NCBI GenBank assembly: GCA_947166295.1
Contig: CAMVDR010000001.1
Coordinates: 1-64,000, forward strand
Direction: 5' to 3'
From: an uncultured Candidatus Saccharibacteria bacterium
GTDB lineage: Bacteria > Patescibacteriota > Saccharimonadia > Saccharimonadales > Saccharimonadaceae
Length of the DNA stretch: 64,000 nt
The notes beneath the pieces were generated by a model. That model worked only from the letters and a program-made list of their open reading frames with translations. It made no database searches and was not told where the DNA came from. Both the position numbers and the translations under genes were made by a program. The stretch's first letter is position 1. Each line of letters starts with the position of its first letter. This document shows positions 7,950 to 15,751 of this stretch, piece after piece.

Positions 7950-8960
7950 ATGATAGGAAATTATGAAAAGCTTGATATCGAAACAGTCGAGCTAGATATG
8001 GAAAATCCAAGAATTGTTAAATTTCTTGAAATGTATTCTGAAGATGCGTTGACTGGTGAAGCGGTTGCTTTAGCTTTAGGTAGCAGTGGAAATTCCGATG
8101 ATGGCTCTACTGGTTATTATAATCTTAAAGATTCAATTCGCGTTAGTAGGGGAATTATTCATCCTATAATTGTTAATTATAGGAGTGATTTAAAGAAATA
8201 TGTTGCTATTGAAGGTAACACACGTGTACAAATCTACAGGGAGTTGAAAGAAGAATACCCGGATGAGCCTGAATTATGGAGTCAAATCCCAGCAATTGTT
8301 TATAAGGATTTGCCTAAGGATCAAATTGACATGATTCGTTTGCAGGCTCATCTGGTTGGTCCTAGAGAATGGGATGCGTATTCCAAGGCAAAATATTTAT
8401 ATCAGTTAAACGTTGCTGAAAAAATGCCTATGACGCAGCTGATAAACTATTGCGGAGGGAAGGCTTCTGAAGTTCCAAAGCAGATTAAAGCTTATGATGA
8501 TATGGAAACTTATTATCGTAAGGCCCTTGAAGATGAAAGCGCATTTGATTCGAAGGAATTTTCTAAATATGTTGAACTTCAGGGTGCAAAAAGTGCTATT
8601 CTTCAGAATGGTTTTACTCTAGAAGATTTTACTCAATGGGTTTTAGATGACAAGTTTAGAATGGCTATTGATATTCGTAAATTGCCTAAAGTTCTTGCCA
8701 ATAAAGAAGCCACTAAAGTATTTCTTGAGTCTGATATAGAGAAAGCATATGATTTAGTGAAAGATCCTGACTCAAAATCAAAGAGCTTATCAAAGGCTTC
8801 TTTCGCCGACTTATGCAATGAATTGACCCATCGTATAAACGAAATGGGATTAAGGAGCGTTGAGCGAATAAAGAATGATGATGAAATTTCGAGGATAGCT
8901 GTCGAAGAATTGAAGTCAGAGATAGATTGGTTCATGAGTTATATAGCTAGTGGGGAGTAA
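7950..8960 (+). CDS. ParB/sulfiredoxin-fold protein (ParB-like 1)
   Basis: 336 aa. The N-terminal ParB-like domain has ENPR (18-21), a Box II-like VAIEGNTRVQIYRE (about 85-98) matching the nucleotide-binding GExRxxA region of ParB, and HLVGPREW (134-141). The C-terminal half is helical and contains FRMAIDIRKLPK. A divergent paralogue (10852-11859) has ENPR, EGNSR, HIVGRKDW and MAIDLRKLGK at matching places, so both share one architecture. ParB-fold domains bind or hydrolyse CTP/ATP or act as nucleases; which applies here is unknown. It is the first gene of an overlapping operon with a PD-(D/E)XK protein and a SNF2 helicase, which points to DNA defence or processing and not chromosome partition (no ParA nearby). 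Confidence 0.8.
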   Translation: MIGNYEKLDIETVELDMENPRIVKFLEMYSEDALTGEAVALALGSSGNSDDGSTGYYNLKDSIRVSRGIIHPIIVNYRSDLKKYVAIEGNTRVQIYRELKEEYPDEPELWSQIPAIVYKDLPKDQIDMIRLQAHLVGPREWDAYSKAKYLYQLNVAEKMPMTQLINYCGGKASEVPKQIKAYDDMETYYRKALEDESAFDSKEFSKYVELQGAKSAILQNGFTLEDFTQWVLDDKFRMAIDIRKLPKVLANKEATKVFLESDIEKAYDLVKDPDSKSKSLSKASFADLCNELTHRINEMGLRSVERIKNDDEISRIAVEELKSEIDWFMSYIASGE

Positions 8961-8967
8961 GTGGCGT

Positions 8968-9378
8968 ATGTCTGAATCTCCTCAGCATCTAAAGTTGGTA
9001 GAAAAAATTCGTGATATTATTCGAGAGCGCGATGGTGTTGCGCCTGTTTTGGTTTCAGCGGAGGATCATAAAGAAAATACTATCACATTTTCAACTCCGG
9101 AAGGATTTCGTCCAGATGTTTATTATTGCGATAATAATTTATTAATACTAGGGGAAGCTAAAACGTCTAATGATTTGTCTAATTGGCATAGCGATGCGCA
9201 ATTTGATTCATATCTAAAATATCTTCAAGCCGCCACCAAGGATTCACTAAGGGCTATTTTGTATGTCGGGATTCCGTGGGCGGACTTTAAGTGGGCTAAA
9301 AATCATTTTCGGAAAATAAGTCCAGACTCGGTAGAGGTAGTTATTGTCAATGATTTTGGCTATAAGGAGAAAATATAG
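8968..9378 (+). CDS. Small PD-(D/E)XK nuclease-like protein
   Basis: 136 aa from ATG 8968, with GGGGAG upstream. The core FRPDVYY (Asp at residue 50) followed by LLILGEAKT (Glu 63, Lys 65) gives the D-(x)12-ExK signature of PD-(D/E)XK nucleases. An N-terminal helix (HLKLVEKIRDIIRERDG) precedes it and a beta-rich region with RAILYVGIPW follows. It is close to a minimal nuclease domain with no separate DNA-binding domain, so targeting probably comes from its operon partners. The first gene's stop lies seven bases upstream, and the SNF2 GTG start overlaps this gene's stop by one base. Confidence 0.7.
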   Translation: MSESPQHLKLVEKIRDIIRERDGVAPVLVSAEDHKENTITFSTPEGFRPDVYYCDNNLLILGEAKTSNDLSNWHSDAQFDSYLKYLQAATKDSLRAILYVGIPWADFKWAKNHFRKISPDSVEVVIVNDFGYKEKI

Positions 9379-10865
9379 TGGCAAAGAATATAATTGTCAA
9401 TCGCGAGCCGAATTATGAAGCGAAGAAAGATGCTTTTTCGTTTCAACAAAAGGCTTTTAACTTTTGTAAAGATAAAGAATATTCCGCCATTTTTCATGAA
9501 CAGGGCCTTGGGAAAACGAAAATAGGAATAGATCTTCTACTATATTGGTTGAAATCAGCAGAGATAGATACTGTGTTGATAGTCACAAAGAAATCGCTTG
9601 TAATGAACTGGAAGAATGAACTTCTTTTTCACACACATTTACACCCACGATTTTTGACGTCAAATAGAAACGATAACTTTTTTGTATTTAATAGCCCGTG
9701 TAAAGTCATTGTCACGAATTTTGAAACTATAAATGTCGAAAAAGAGCGTTTGAGATTATTTTGTAGAACTAGAAAAGTAGCTATCATTATCGATGAGTCA
9801 GCTAAGCTTAAGAATCCAGATTCTGATTTAACAAAAGCCTTTCTTGACTTGTCTTCTTCTTTTGTTAGAAAGGTTATTATGACGGGAACTCCGGCAGCTA
9901 ATCGTCCGTATGATATATGGTCTCAAGTATTCTTTCTTGATGGCGGCGAAAGTCTCGGAAATGACTTTATTACTTTTAAACGGGAGACCGATCTTCCAAG
10001 AAATAGAGTAATTGATGATGGCTATTCTGTAATATTGGAGGAAATATTCGGGAAAATTGAGGACTTCGCTATTCGCGAAACAAAGCAATCTGCACAATTG
10101 AATCTTCCAGATAAAAATTATCATGACATATGGACGCTTTTTACGCAGGATCAATGGCTTTTGTATAAAAAGATTAAAAATGAAATGGAAATTGAGATAG
10201 AACGTGATGGCAATGTGGTAATTGACGATTCTCATCAAGCGTTAAAGCGTCTTCTTAGATTATTGCAAGTTACCTCGAATCCTAAGCTAATCGATGAAAA
10301 ATTTAGCTTTAAATCTGGTAAGGAGTATGAACTTGATAGGTTGATAAAGCAAATTGTAGCGCGAGATGAGAAGATGATTGTATGGACTAGTTTTGTTAAG
10401 AACGTAGATTACTTATACGAAAAGTATAAAGATAAGTATGGGGCAGTTCGTTTTTATGGTGCATTGGGTCTAGCAGATAGAGATAAAGCCGTAAAAGAGT
10501 TCAAAGAAGGTGGCGCAAAAATCTTCATCGCGACTCCTCAATCCGCAAAAGAAGGTCTTACGCTGACGGTCGCAAATAATGCTATTTTCTACGACAGAAG
10601 TTTTAGCTTAGATGATTATTTACAAGCGCAAGATAGAATACATAGAATTTCGCAAGAGAAAGAATGTCATATTTACAACATTATGATTCGTGGTAGCATA
10701 GATGAGTGGGTTAATTCGCTATTAGCAGCAAAAAGTAAGGCGGCAGCATTAACTCAAAGCGATATAGATAAAGAGTTTTTTGAAGATAACATGAACTATT
10801 CATATGCGTCAATTATTAAAAGTATATTAAACTCAGAGAAGGAGATTCCACATGGAGACAAATAA
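9378..10865 (+). CDS. SNF2-family helicase/translocase
   Basis: 495 aa, a compact SF2 Snf2-like ATPase. Motif I is EQGLGKTK (Lys 46), motif II is IIIDESAKLKNP (DESA near residues 139-142), motif III is MTGTPAANRP, and motif VI is QAQDRIHRISQ (about 416-426). There is no fused nuclease or methylase domain. Such proteins translocate on double-stranded DNA and occur in restriction and phage-defence systems as well as in phages. The GTG start overlaps the nuclease stop, and the last 14 bases overlap the second ParB-like gene, so all four genes are one transcript. Confidence 0.9.
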   Translation: MAKNIIVNREPNYEAKKDAFSFQQKAFNFCKDKEYSAIFHEQGLGKTKIGIDLLLYWLKSAEIDTVLIVTKKSLVMNWKNELLFHTHLHPRFLTSNRNDNFFVFNSPCKVIVTNFETINVEKERLRLFCRTRKVAIIIDESAKLKNPDSDLTKAFLDLSSSFVRKVIMTGTPAANRPYDIWSQVFFLDGGESLGNDFITFKRETDLPRNRVIDDGYSVILEEIFGKIEDFAIRETKQSAQLNLPDKNYHDIWTLFTQDQWLLYKKIKNEMEIEIERDGNVVIDDSHQALKRLLRLLQVTSNPKLIDEKFSFKSGKEYELDRLIKQIVARDEKMIVWTSFVKNVDYLYEKYKDKYGAVRFYGALGLADRDKAVKEFKEGGAKIFIATPQSAKEGLTLTVANNAIFYDRSFSLDDYLQAQDRIHRISQEKECHIYNIMIRGSIDEWVNSLLAAKSKAAALTQSDIDKEFFEDNMNYSYASIIKSILNSEKEIPHGDK

Positions 10866-11859
10866 TACTCAACATATAACTATTGGCCACGAGAAGTATC
10901 CTATCATTGATTGTGAAATTGAACAGATAAGATTGCGCTTTTGGCCAGAAAACCCTAGAGTTTATTCTGTCCTCAATGAAGGCGGAATTGTACCAGATCA
11001 GGCTTTAATTGAGAAAACGATGTGTGCTACTGAGCATGTCAAGGAGCTGAAGGAATCAATTCGCAAAAATGGTGGTCTTATGGAGCCTATTCTTGTTAGG
11101 AATGGCGATTTTGTTGTACTAGAGGGGAATAGTAGGTTGGCTGCATATAGGATATTAGCTCAATCCGATCCTATTAAATGGGGTAAAATTCGAGCTAGAC
11201 TATTACCAGAGGACATTCCTGATGCCGCAGCATTTACGCTAATAGGACAGTATCATATCGTAGGGAGAAAGGACTGGAGTCCTTTCGAGCAAGCTGGCTA
11301 TTTGTATCGAATAATGGAGAATGGAGCCAAAACGGGTAAGGAGCTTTCGGATGAGCTTGGCATCCCGCTAAGTGATGTGAATAAACTTTTAAAGACTTAT
11401 TCTTATATGCAAAAGCATAATGAAAATAATCCGGAGAAGTGGAGTCATTATGAAGAAATGTCAAAGAATCGTGGTATTCAAAAAGCATTTTCTGAGAATC
11501 CAGAGTTAGAGGCTGAGATAGTACGGCAAGTCAAGAACGGTGAAATTACGATGGCTATAGACTTAAGGAAGCTTGGTAAAATCGCACAAGTTGATGGCAG
11601 AAAGGCTCAACGAGTTTTGAATGATATTGCTTCCGGTGAAGAGACGATTTATACTGGCTACAGTATAATAGAAGATACCGGTAAATTGGATGATACTTAT
11701 CAAACATGTACAAAATTTAGGAGGAAGATATCTGAAACAGATTTTATAGACAGAATCCTAAATGAAGAGAATCCAAAGCAAACAAGATTTGAGCTATCTA
11801 AAATTGAAAAAATCTCCAGACGTTTGATAGAAAGAATTGACGAAAGCATTAACTCCTAA
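10852..11859 (+). CDS. ParB/sulfiredoxin-fold protein (ParB-like 2)
   Basis: 335 aa, a divergent paralogue of the gene at 7950. Key motifs are ENPR (33-36), FVVLEGNSRLAAYR (about 87-100), HIVGRKDW (135-142) and MAIDLRKLGK. ACTCAGAGAAGGAG lies upstream of the ATG, inside the helicase gene. Retaining two diverged copies around a nuclease and a translocase suggests they form a heteromeric recognition or switch module (inference). The stop overlaps the convergent methylase stop by three bases. Confidence 0.8.
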   Translation: METNNTQHITIGHEKYPIIDCEIEQIRLRFWPENPRVYSVLNEGGIVPDQALIEKTMCATEHVKELKESIRKNGGLMEPILVRNGDFVVLEGNSRLAAYRILAQSDPIKWGKIRARLLPEDIPDAAAFTLIGQYHIVGRKDWSPFEQAGYLYRIMENGAKTGKELSDELGIPLSDVNKLLKTYSYMQKHNENNPEKWSHYEEMSKNRGIQKAFSENPELEAEIVRQVKNGEITMAIDLRKLGKIAQVDGRKAQRVLNDIASGEETIYTGYSIIEDTGKLDDTYQTCTKFRRKISETDFIDRILNEENPKQTRFELSKIEKISRRLIERIDESINS

Positions 11860-12845
11860 TAGTTTAAAATTAATACTTCCGTGATAACTTTGCGAGAGCT
11901 TGCCTTTGAACCGATTGTTTGCGTAATTGGTATTTCAATTATCCGCTTAAAATCTTTGTATAAGTTTCTCGTTTTGTTACAATTTGAATTGCTTATCGCA
12001 ACATAACAACCTTTTTTTGACAATTCAATTGCTAAGTCGTGTAGTTCTTCTTGATTTTTATCCGTAAAACCTTGTTTTTGGTAGTCGGAAAACGTTTCAA
12101 AATATGGAGGATCGAAGTAGATTAAATCTCCAGCTTTCGCATCTTTTACTGCATCTGCATAGTTCCCAGACATAAAGTTCATTCCTTGGATATTCTTTGA
12201 TACTTTTAAAATGTTATCTTTATCGTAAATACTGAGCTGTTTTCTCTTTCCAAAAGGTATGTTGAAATTACCTTTTGAATTTTCTCTATACATACCATTC
12301 CAACCAGCTTTGTTTAGGAATACTAGAAGTGCAGATTTTCTAATTGACTTTTCTTTTTTGTTAAATTCGTCTCTAAGTGAATAATATAGTTTTTCTTTTT
12401 CTTCGTCAGTTTCTAGTTCGTTGTATTCCTTTTGGATGCTGTCCATTTCTTGGATTATTTTTTCTGGTTGGTCTTTTATATGTTTATAGACGGTAATAAG
12501 ATTTGTATTAAGGTCGTTTAGGACCCCATTTTGCGGTGCCACCTCAAAATATACAGCTCCGCTGCCTAAAAATGGTTCGTAATATTTATTAAAATCTGGA
12601 AACTCTTTCACGATCTCTTTAGCTATTCTGGACTTTCCGCCAGCCCATTTTAAAAATGGTCTTGGTCCCTCTTTCTTTTCTATTTTTTTTCTAGCGTCAT
12701 TTGGTTTTGTTGCGTCTTGTGGGATTACCCAAGAGTTGCCGACTATCTGCGCATTCGGTATTCGTCCTTCAGAGCATAATACTACGACCCTACGTTGTGA
12801 TATCCCCCACTTGATTGCTGCGTTTTTTGCGGATAACAATTCCAT
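11856..12845 (-). CDS. Dam-type adenine-N6 DNA methyltransferase with N-terminal HTH
   Basis: 329 aa. Residues 1-55 look like a MerR/excisionase-type helix-turn-helix (SAKNAAIKWGISQRRVVVLC then RIPNAQIVGNSWVIP). Next comes a D12-class methyltransferase: FLKWAGGKSR (64-73), FLGSGAVYF (92-100, SAM site) and YFDPPYF (catalytic DPPY at 245-248). Family members methylate adenine, often in GATC, but specificity cannot be read here. It lies tail to tail with the ParB/nuclease/SNF2 operon and could supply its protective mark. The HTH fusion could be for autoregulation or target choice. A TATAAT box lies at 12874-12879. Confidence 0.9.
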   Translation of the reverse strand: MELLSAKNAAIKWGISQRRVVVLCSEGRIPNAQIVGNSWVIPQDATKPNDARKKIEKKEGPRPFLKWAGGKSRIAKEIVKEFPDFNKYYEPFLGSGAVYFEVAPQNGVLNDLNTNLITVYKHIKDQPEKIIQEMDSIQKEYNELETDEEKEKLYYSLRDEFNKKEKSIRKSALLVFLNKAGWNGMYRENSKGNFNIPFGKRKQLSIYDKDNILKVSKNIQGMNFMSGNYADAVKDAKAGDLIYFDPPYFETFSDYQKQGFTDKNQEELHDLAIELSKKGCYVAISNSNCNKTRNLYKDFKRIIEIPITQTIGSKASSRKVITEVLILNY

Positions 12846-13002
12846 AATGATTATTCTTATTAGCTTAAGTACTATTATATTCTAAAACGAGAATAATGCT
12901 AGATCCAAAAATGACAACTTTTTTCCGTTTCATGTCAAGAAAAGATCCCACCCCTATTTTCTGCACAATAACTTCCAAAACCCGATTGTGTCCAAGTGGA
13001 TG

Positions 13003-13467
13003 CTATCTATTGACGAATTGACAGAATGTTTTATTAGAATCGTTGCCGTAATGGTTGATATCTTCTGGTTCGGCCCAGAGCGAAAGCTTGTGGACACGCC
13101 ATTTGCCAATGAAGAACATCTGAACTATCGCGTCATTCACGTCGCGGTTGTTTAGCGCGCGTGGAATGTATGCGAGGGAAAAGTAGTACCATTTGTCGTC
13201 TTCGGCATCTAACCTCGCAAAAACGCGCTTACCGCGCCCCAAAAGGCGCACGTCGAAGCGCTGTGCTAGTGTTTCTAGGGAATAAGTCTTTAATTCGTGA
13301 ATCGCGTTACGAACTGGCGATTCTGTAAGCTCCATACGCTCGAACTTGTCGTAGTCGCGCGAGTTGAATTTGCCGTTATGCTCGAGCATAAAGCTTTCGA
13401 GCTCACGAGCAGTAACCGGTATTGGTTCGCCGGGTTTTACTTTCTTGAATGGGTGGCGTTTCGCCAT
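13003..13467 (-). CDS. Hypothetical protein, 154 aa
   Basis: No family recognised. A basic N-terminus (MAKRHPFKKVKPGE) is followed by a helical part that may be winged-helix-like (VRNAIHELKTYSLETLAQRFDVRLL), then a beta-rich half ending near WRVHKLSLWAEPED. Codons look richer in G and C than in the operon on the left. The ribosome-binding site AGAGGT can be sequestered by ACCTCT just upstream (13471-13490). It may be island cargo or chromosomal. Confidence 0.6.
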   Translation of the reverse strand: MAKRHPFKKVKPGEPIPVTARELESFMLEHNGKFNSRDYDKFERMELTESPVRNAIHELKTYSLETLAQRFDVRLLGRGKRVFARLDAEDDKWYYFSLAYIPRALNNRDVNDAIVQMFFIGKWRVHKLSLWAEPEDINHYGNDSNKTFCQFVNR

Positions 13468-13470
13468 AAT

Positions 13471-13490
13471 ACCTCTTTTCGGTTAGAGGT
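13471..13490 (-). promoter_or_regulatory. Hairpin that can mask the ribosome-binding site
   Basis: In gene sense ACCTCT (13490-13485) pairs with AGAGGT (13476-13471), the likely Shine-Dalgarno of the 154-aa gene. The loop is about eight bases. Formation would block initiation. Confidence 0.45.
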
Positions 13491-13507
13491 GCGCCTTAAG
13501 GGCGATA

Positions 13508-14047
13508 TTATGCACAGTTCTTTTTATGCGCTTTGAGCTTTTTCATTGCCCAGTCGTAATGAGATGAGAGAACGCTCACGAAATATGAGCCGAGTACGGA
13601 ACCACCAACCCAAGGATACATGCCTTTTGTAAATAATTGTTCTTTGCTAAGACTTTCGGCTAGTTTCATGACGTCTTTATGTGATTTCTCAAACATCTTT
13701 CTAGCATCTTCGAGTGAAGTCTTTTGGTGTTTCTTCCAGTATTCAACATTCATATCGCCATAAGTCTTCCAAGTGTATGGTTCCGGCAAGAATGGTGCAT
13801 TACCGCCTTTATTCAGATTCGTATCTACAAATTCAAGTAGCATTCGGTGCCATTCGTATAAGTGCACCCAAATATCGCGTAGGTTCTTGTCGCGCCCCCA
13901 GTGGCGTTCTTTCTTCGATGAATCGCCGGAGAAGTCAAACTCGGTGTTCATTTCTTTCTCGCTCATTCCGTCGGCCATTTCGATTAGCTTAGTGTAATAT
14001 TCTTCACCAGCCTTTAATAAGTCCTGTTTGTTTCGTGGTCTTGGCAT
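13508..14047 (-). CDS. ClbS/DfsB family protein (DUF1706)
   Basis: 179 aa, four-helix-bundle type. Diagnostic stretches are MPRPRNKQDLLKAGEEYYTKL at the start (only part shown), DKNLRDIWVHLYEWHRMLL in the second helix with Trp and His residues, and a C-terminal helix SVLSSHYDWAMKKLKAHKK. ClbS from the colibactin locus is a cyclopropane hydrolase giving self-protection; most homologues have unknown substrates. A TATAAT box (14073-14078) and AAGGAT upstream support the start. Confidence 0.85.
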   Translation of the reverse strand: MPRPRNKQDLLKAGEEYYTKLIEMADGMSEKEMNTEFDFSGDSSKKERHWGRDKNLRDIWVHLYEWHRMLLEFVDTNLNKGGNAPFLPEPYTWKTYGDMNVEYWKKHQKTSLEDARKMFEKSHKDVMKLAESLSKEQLFTKGMYPWVGGSVLGSYFVSVLSSHYDWAMKKLKAHKKNCA

Positions 14048-14179
14048 AAATAAATCCTTGTTTACTACTTTAATTATATCATCGGGTGCAAGTCTACCAT
14101 TGACATTGATATTCTTTTATTTTATCCATTGTCATTGTTTTAAGCCTCTACGACTCCAGTTAAGCCATATTTTCTTAAA

Positions 14180-14390
14180 AGTTCGAATCTCTTTGCCTGT
14201 ATATGTATACCTCAGAACTCGCACGGCATCAGTACCGGGTAATCTTTCTTAGGTATAGCCTTGATCTTAGCCGCGTATTCGGGGTGGTCAATACACCAGT
14301 CCACCACCATGCAAAGCCGAGCAACAATGTCTGGTCGCCCCTCACCAAACTAAGAGATTATTGAACTCGTCGAAAGGCGGTGTTTTTTGT
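14180..14390. repeat. Direct repeat copy A (about 210 bp)
   Basis: Matches 17591-17801 with scattered substitutions and a few short indels. The two copies begin AGTTCGAATCTCTTTGCCTG and end around AAGGCGGTGTTTT. They bracket the cohesin-like and lipase-like genes. Each copy contains a conserved minus-strand coding remnant. This accounts for most of the 440-bp stretch without an intact gene here; 14048-14179 shows nothing but the ClbS promoter. Confidence 0.75.
14212..14349 (-). pseudogene. C-terminal coding remnant inside repeat A
   Basis: The minus-strand frame reads ...ARLCMVVDWCIDHPEYAAK... and ends PVLMPCEF-stop. It is closed upstream by TAG with no start codon at the expected place. The same end is found in repeat B, and most differences between them are synonymous, so this was recently a real protein end. 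Family unknown. Confidence 0.45.
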
Positions 14391-14445
14391 TGTAATGTAT
14401 TATTGGTCAGTTGTATGGTGTATATAAAGCATGAGTATTTTGTGC

Positions 14446-14451
14446 TATAAT
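14446..14451 (+). promoter_or_regulatory. Extended -10 box of the surface-protein pair
   Basis: TGTGCTATAAT, identical to boxes at 23339 and 41576. A leader of about 35 nt with GAGGGAG precedes ATG 14489. Confidence 0.6.
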
Positions 14452-14488
14452 TGTAACTAACAAAGCTAAATTATTTGAGGGAGTTTTT

Positions 14489-15730
14489 ATGAGTCGGATT
14501 AAACAAAAAGATAAATTTTTAAGAATAGCAATGTGTTTTGCGGTGACAATTCTGGCATTACCAAATGTTTATATTCCTAAGGCATCCGCCACCGAAAGTT
14601 ACTTCACTGCAGAAGGCGGCACGCTTGAGCTTGATAAAATTGATCCGTCCGAACCAGATCAACGCTTAGTCGGAGTAACATTAAAAGCAGCACGCGAAAT
14701 GACCATCCATTCCATGCACGGATACTTCACGCCCATTAGTGACGAAGATGAAGAATTGGATCACTATATGAGCTGGATGGACTATTCATCCGGCATCAGC
14801 CACCTCTGCTATTCCATGTCAACCGGTGAATTTGATTGGAACATCCCAGGCTGCATCGATGATGTCGTCGGCGACGAAGGCATCCATGTTCAAGCCGGCG
14901 ACCCTCTCATCTATGTTACCTTCGAAGTGAAAGACGGTATCAACGTATTGAAACGACACATGCCAGTCACCCTCGACCTCGCCGTTATCGACGAAGGCAC
15001 CGAAACTGGTAAAGAGATCCGAGACATCACCATGGACGCCTACGTAAGGGCCGGTCACGAACTTTCCGTTTATAAATACATAACTGGCAATGGAAATCTA
15101 GATGTGCCAAGCATCGTCATCGGCGGTACTGATGTAGAAGTAGGAATCGTGCCAGAGCCTGGCAATGAACTAGTATACCTAGAATTGAATGGCCAAGAAG
15201 TCACCGATCAGATACAAGACAACATTTTCAGGGTGACACCTGGCACGGAATCTTTAACCTTCTATGCAACCTTCCTCCGAGTTTACGAAGTATTAGAAGG
15301 CAACGGTGGTGAGCACATCATTGGTAGCGAAGAGCCACTAGCCTTTAAAATCGACAACGATGTAACAGAATTCTGTGGTACAGGCGTTCTCATGATTGAT
15401 GGTGAGTATCAAGATATGCGTACAGATTGTGAAGTAGATCCAGGCAACCAGACTATTATTCTTCCAGCTAATATCTTGAACGCACTTGCCTTAGGCGAGC
15501 ACTCTTTTGAGGCATGGTTTTCGGAACCAGAATCGGGAACTGCTAGGGCGAGCTTCAAAATAGTAGAAGAGAGCGATGATGAGGAAGAGGACATTTCGGT
15601 TCCTGATACTGGTGTGTCCACAGGCGAAGGTGGTAGCGCAGAAATTGCAAACAATTTTATGGCTACTGTTGCGCTTGCCGGGATTGTCGTAGTAGCAGGC
15701 GTTTTGATGAAGAAAACGAAACGGGAATAA
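14489..15730 (+). CDS. Secreted, C-terminally anchored cohesin-like protein
   Basis: 413 aa. A signal peptide (basic MSRIKQKDKFLR then a hydrophobic stretch ending before about residue 35, ASATES) leads into a beta-rich domain whose IHVQAGDPLIYVTFEVKDG and LDLAVIDEGT resemble cohesin modules. Two further beta segments follow. The C-terminus has an acidic linker, VPDTG, a hydrophobic helix and KKTKRE, the layout of an LPxTG-type sorting signal with an unusual first residue. Cohesins bind dockerins, and a dockerin-like end is present on the subtilase at 44307. The cohesin call is by pattern only. It lies 21 bases before the lipase-like gene. Confidence 0.65.
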   Translation: MSRIKQKDKFLRIAMCFAVTILALPNVYIPKASATESYFTAEGGTLELDKIDPSEPDQRLVGVTLKAAREMTIHSMHGYFTPISDEDEELDHYMSWMDYSSGISHLCYSMSTGEFDWNIPGCIDDVVGDEGIHVQAGDPLIYVTFEVKDGINVLKRHMPVTLDLAVIDEGTETGKEIRDITMDAYVRAGHELSVYKYITGNGNLDVPSIVIGGTDVEVGIVPEPGNELVYLELNGQEVTDQIQDNIFRVTPGTESLTFYATFLRVYEVLEGNGGEHIIGSEEPLAFKIDNDVTEFCGTGVLMIDGEYQDMRTDCEVDPGNQTIILPANILNALALGEHSFEAWFSEPESGTARASFKIVEESDDEEEDISVPDTGVSTGEGGSAEIANNFMATVALAGIVVVAGVLMKKTKRE

Positions 15731-15751
15731 TCGTAGTAGATAATAATTGTC

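Larger units (their letters stand above)
5852..12845. mobile_element. Putative tRNA-Lys integrated island (right end not located)
   Basis: The left boundary is inferred from a large serine integrase gene lying next to tRNA-Lys with its 3' end read through the tRNA. Cargo up to the Dam-type methylase forms a coherent DNA-processing cluster unlike the housekeeping genes on the left. I searched by eye for a second copy of the tRNA 3' end and found no convincing one; only TCCCACCC near 12945 matches. The right boundary may lie near 12.9 kb or anywhere up to about 14.4 kb. Confidence 0.5.

Noticed and set aside
12529..12540. TTTGCGGTGCC inside the methylase gene, like the leader motif
   Set aside because: No outer stem, loop partner or promoter around it, and it is in coding sequence; treated as chance.
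12940..12955. TCCCACCC as the second attachment site of the island
   Set aside because: Only eight bases match the tRNA 3' end, which is too short to call by eye.
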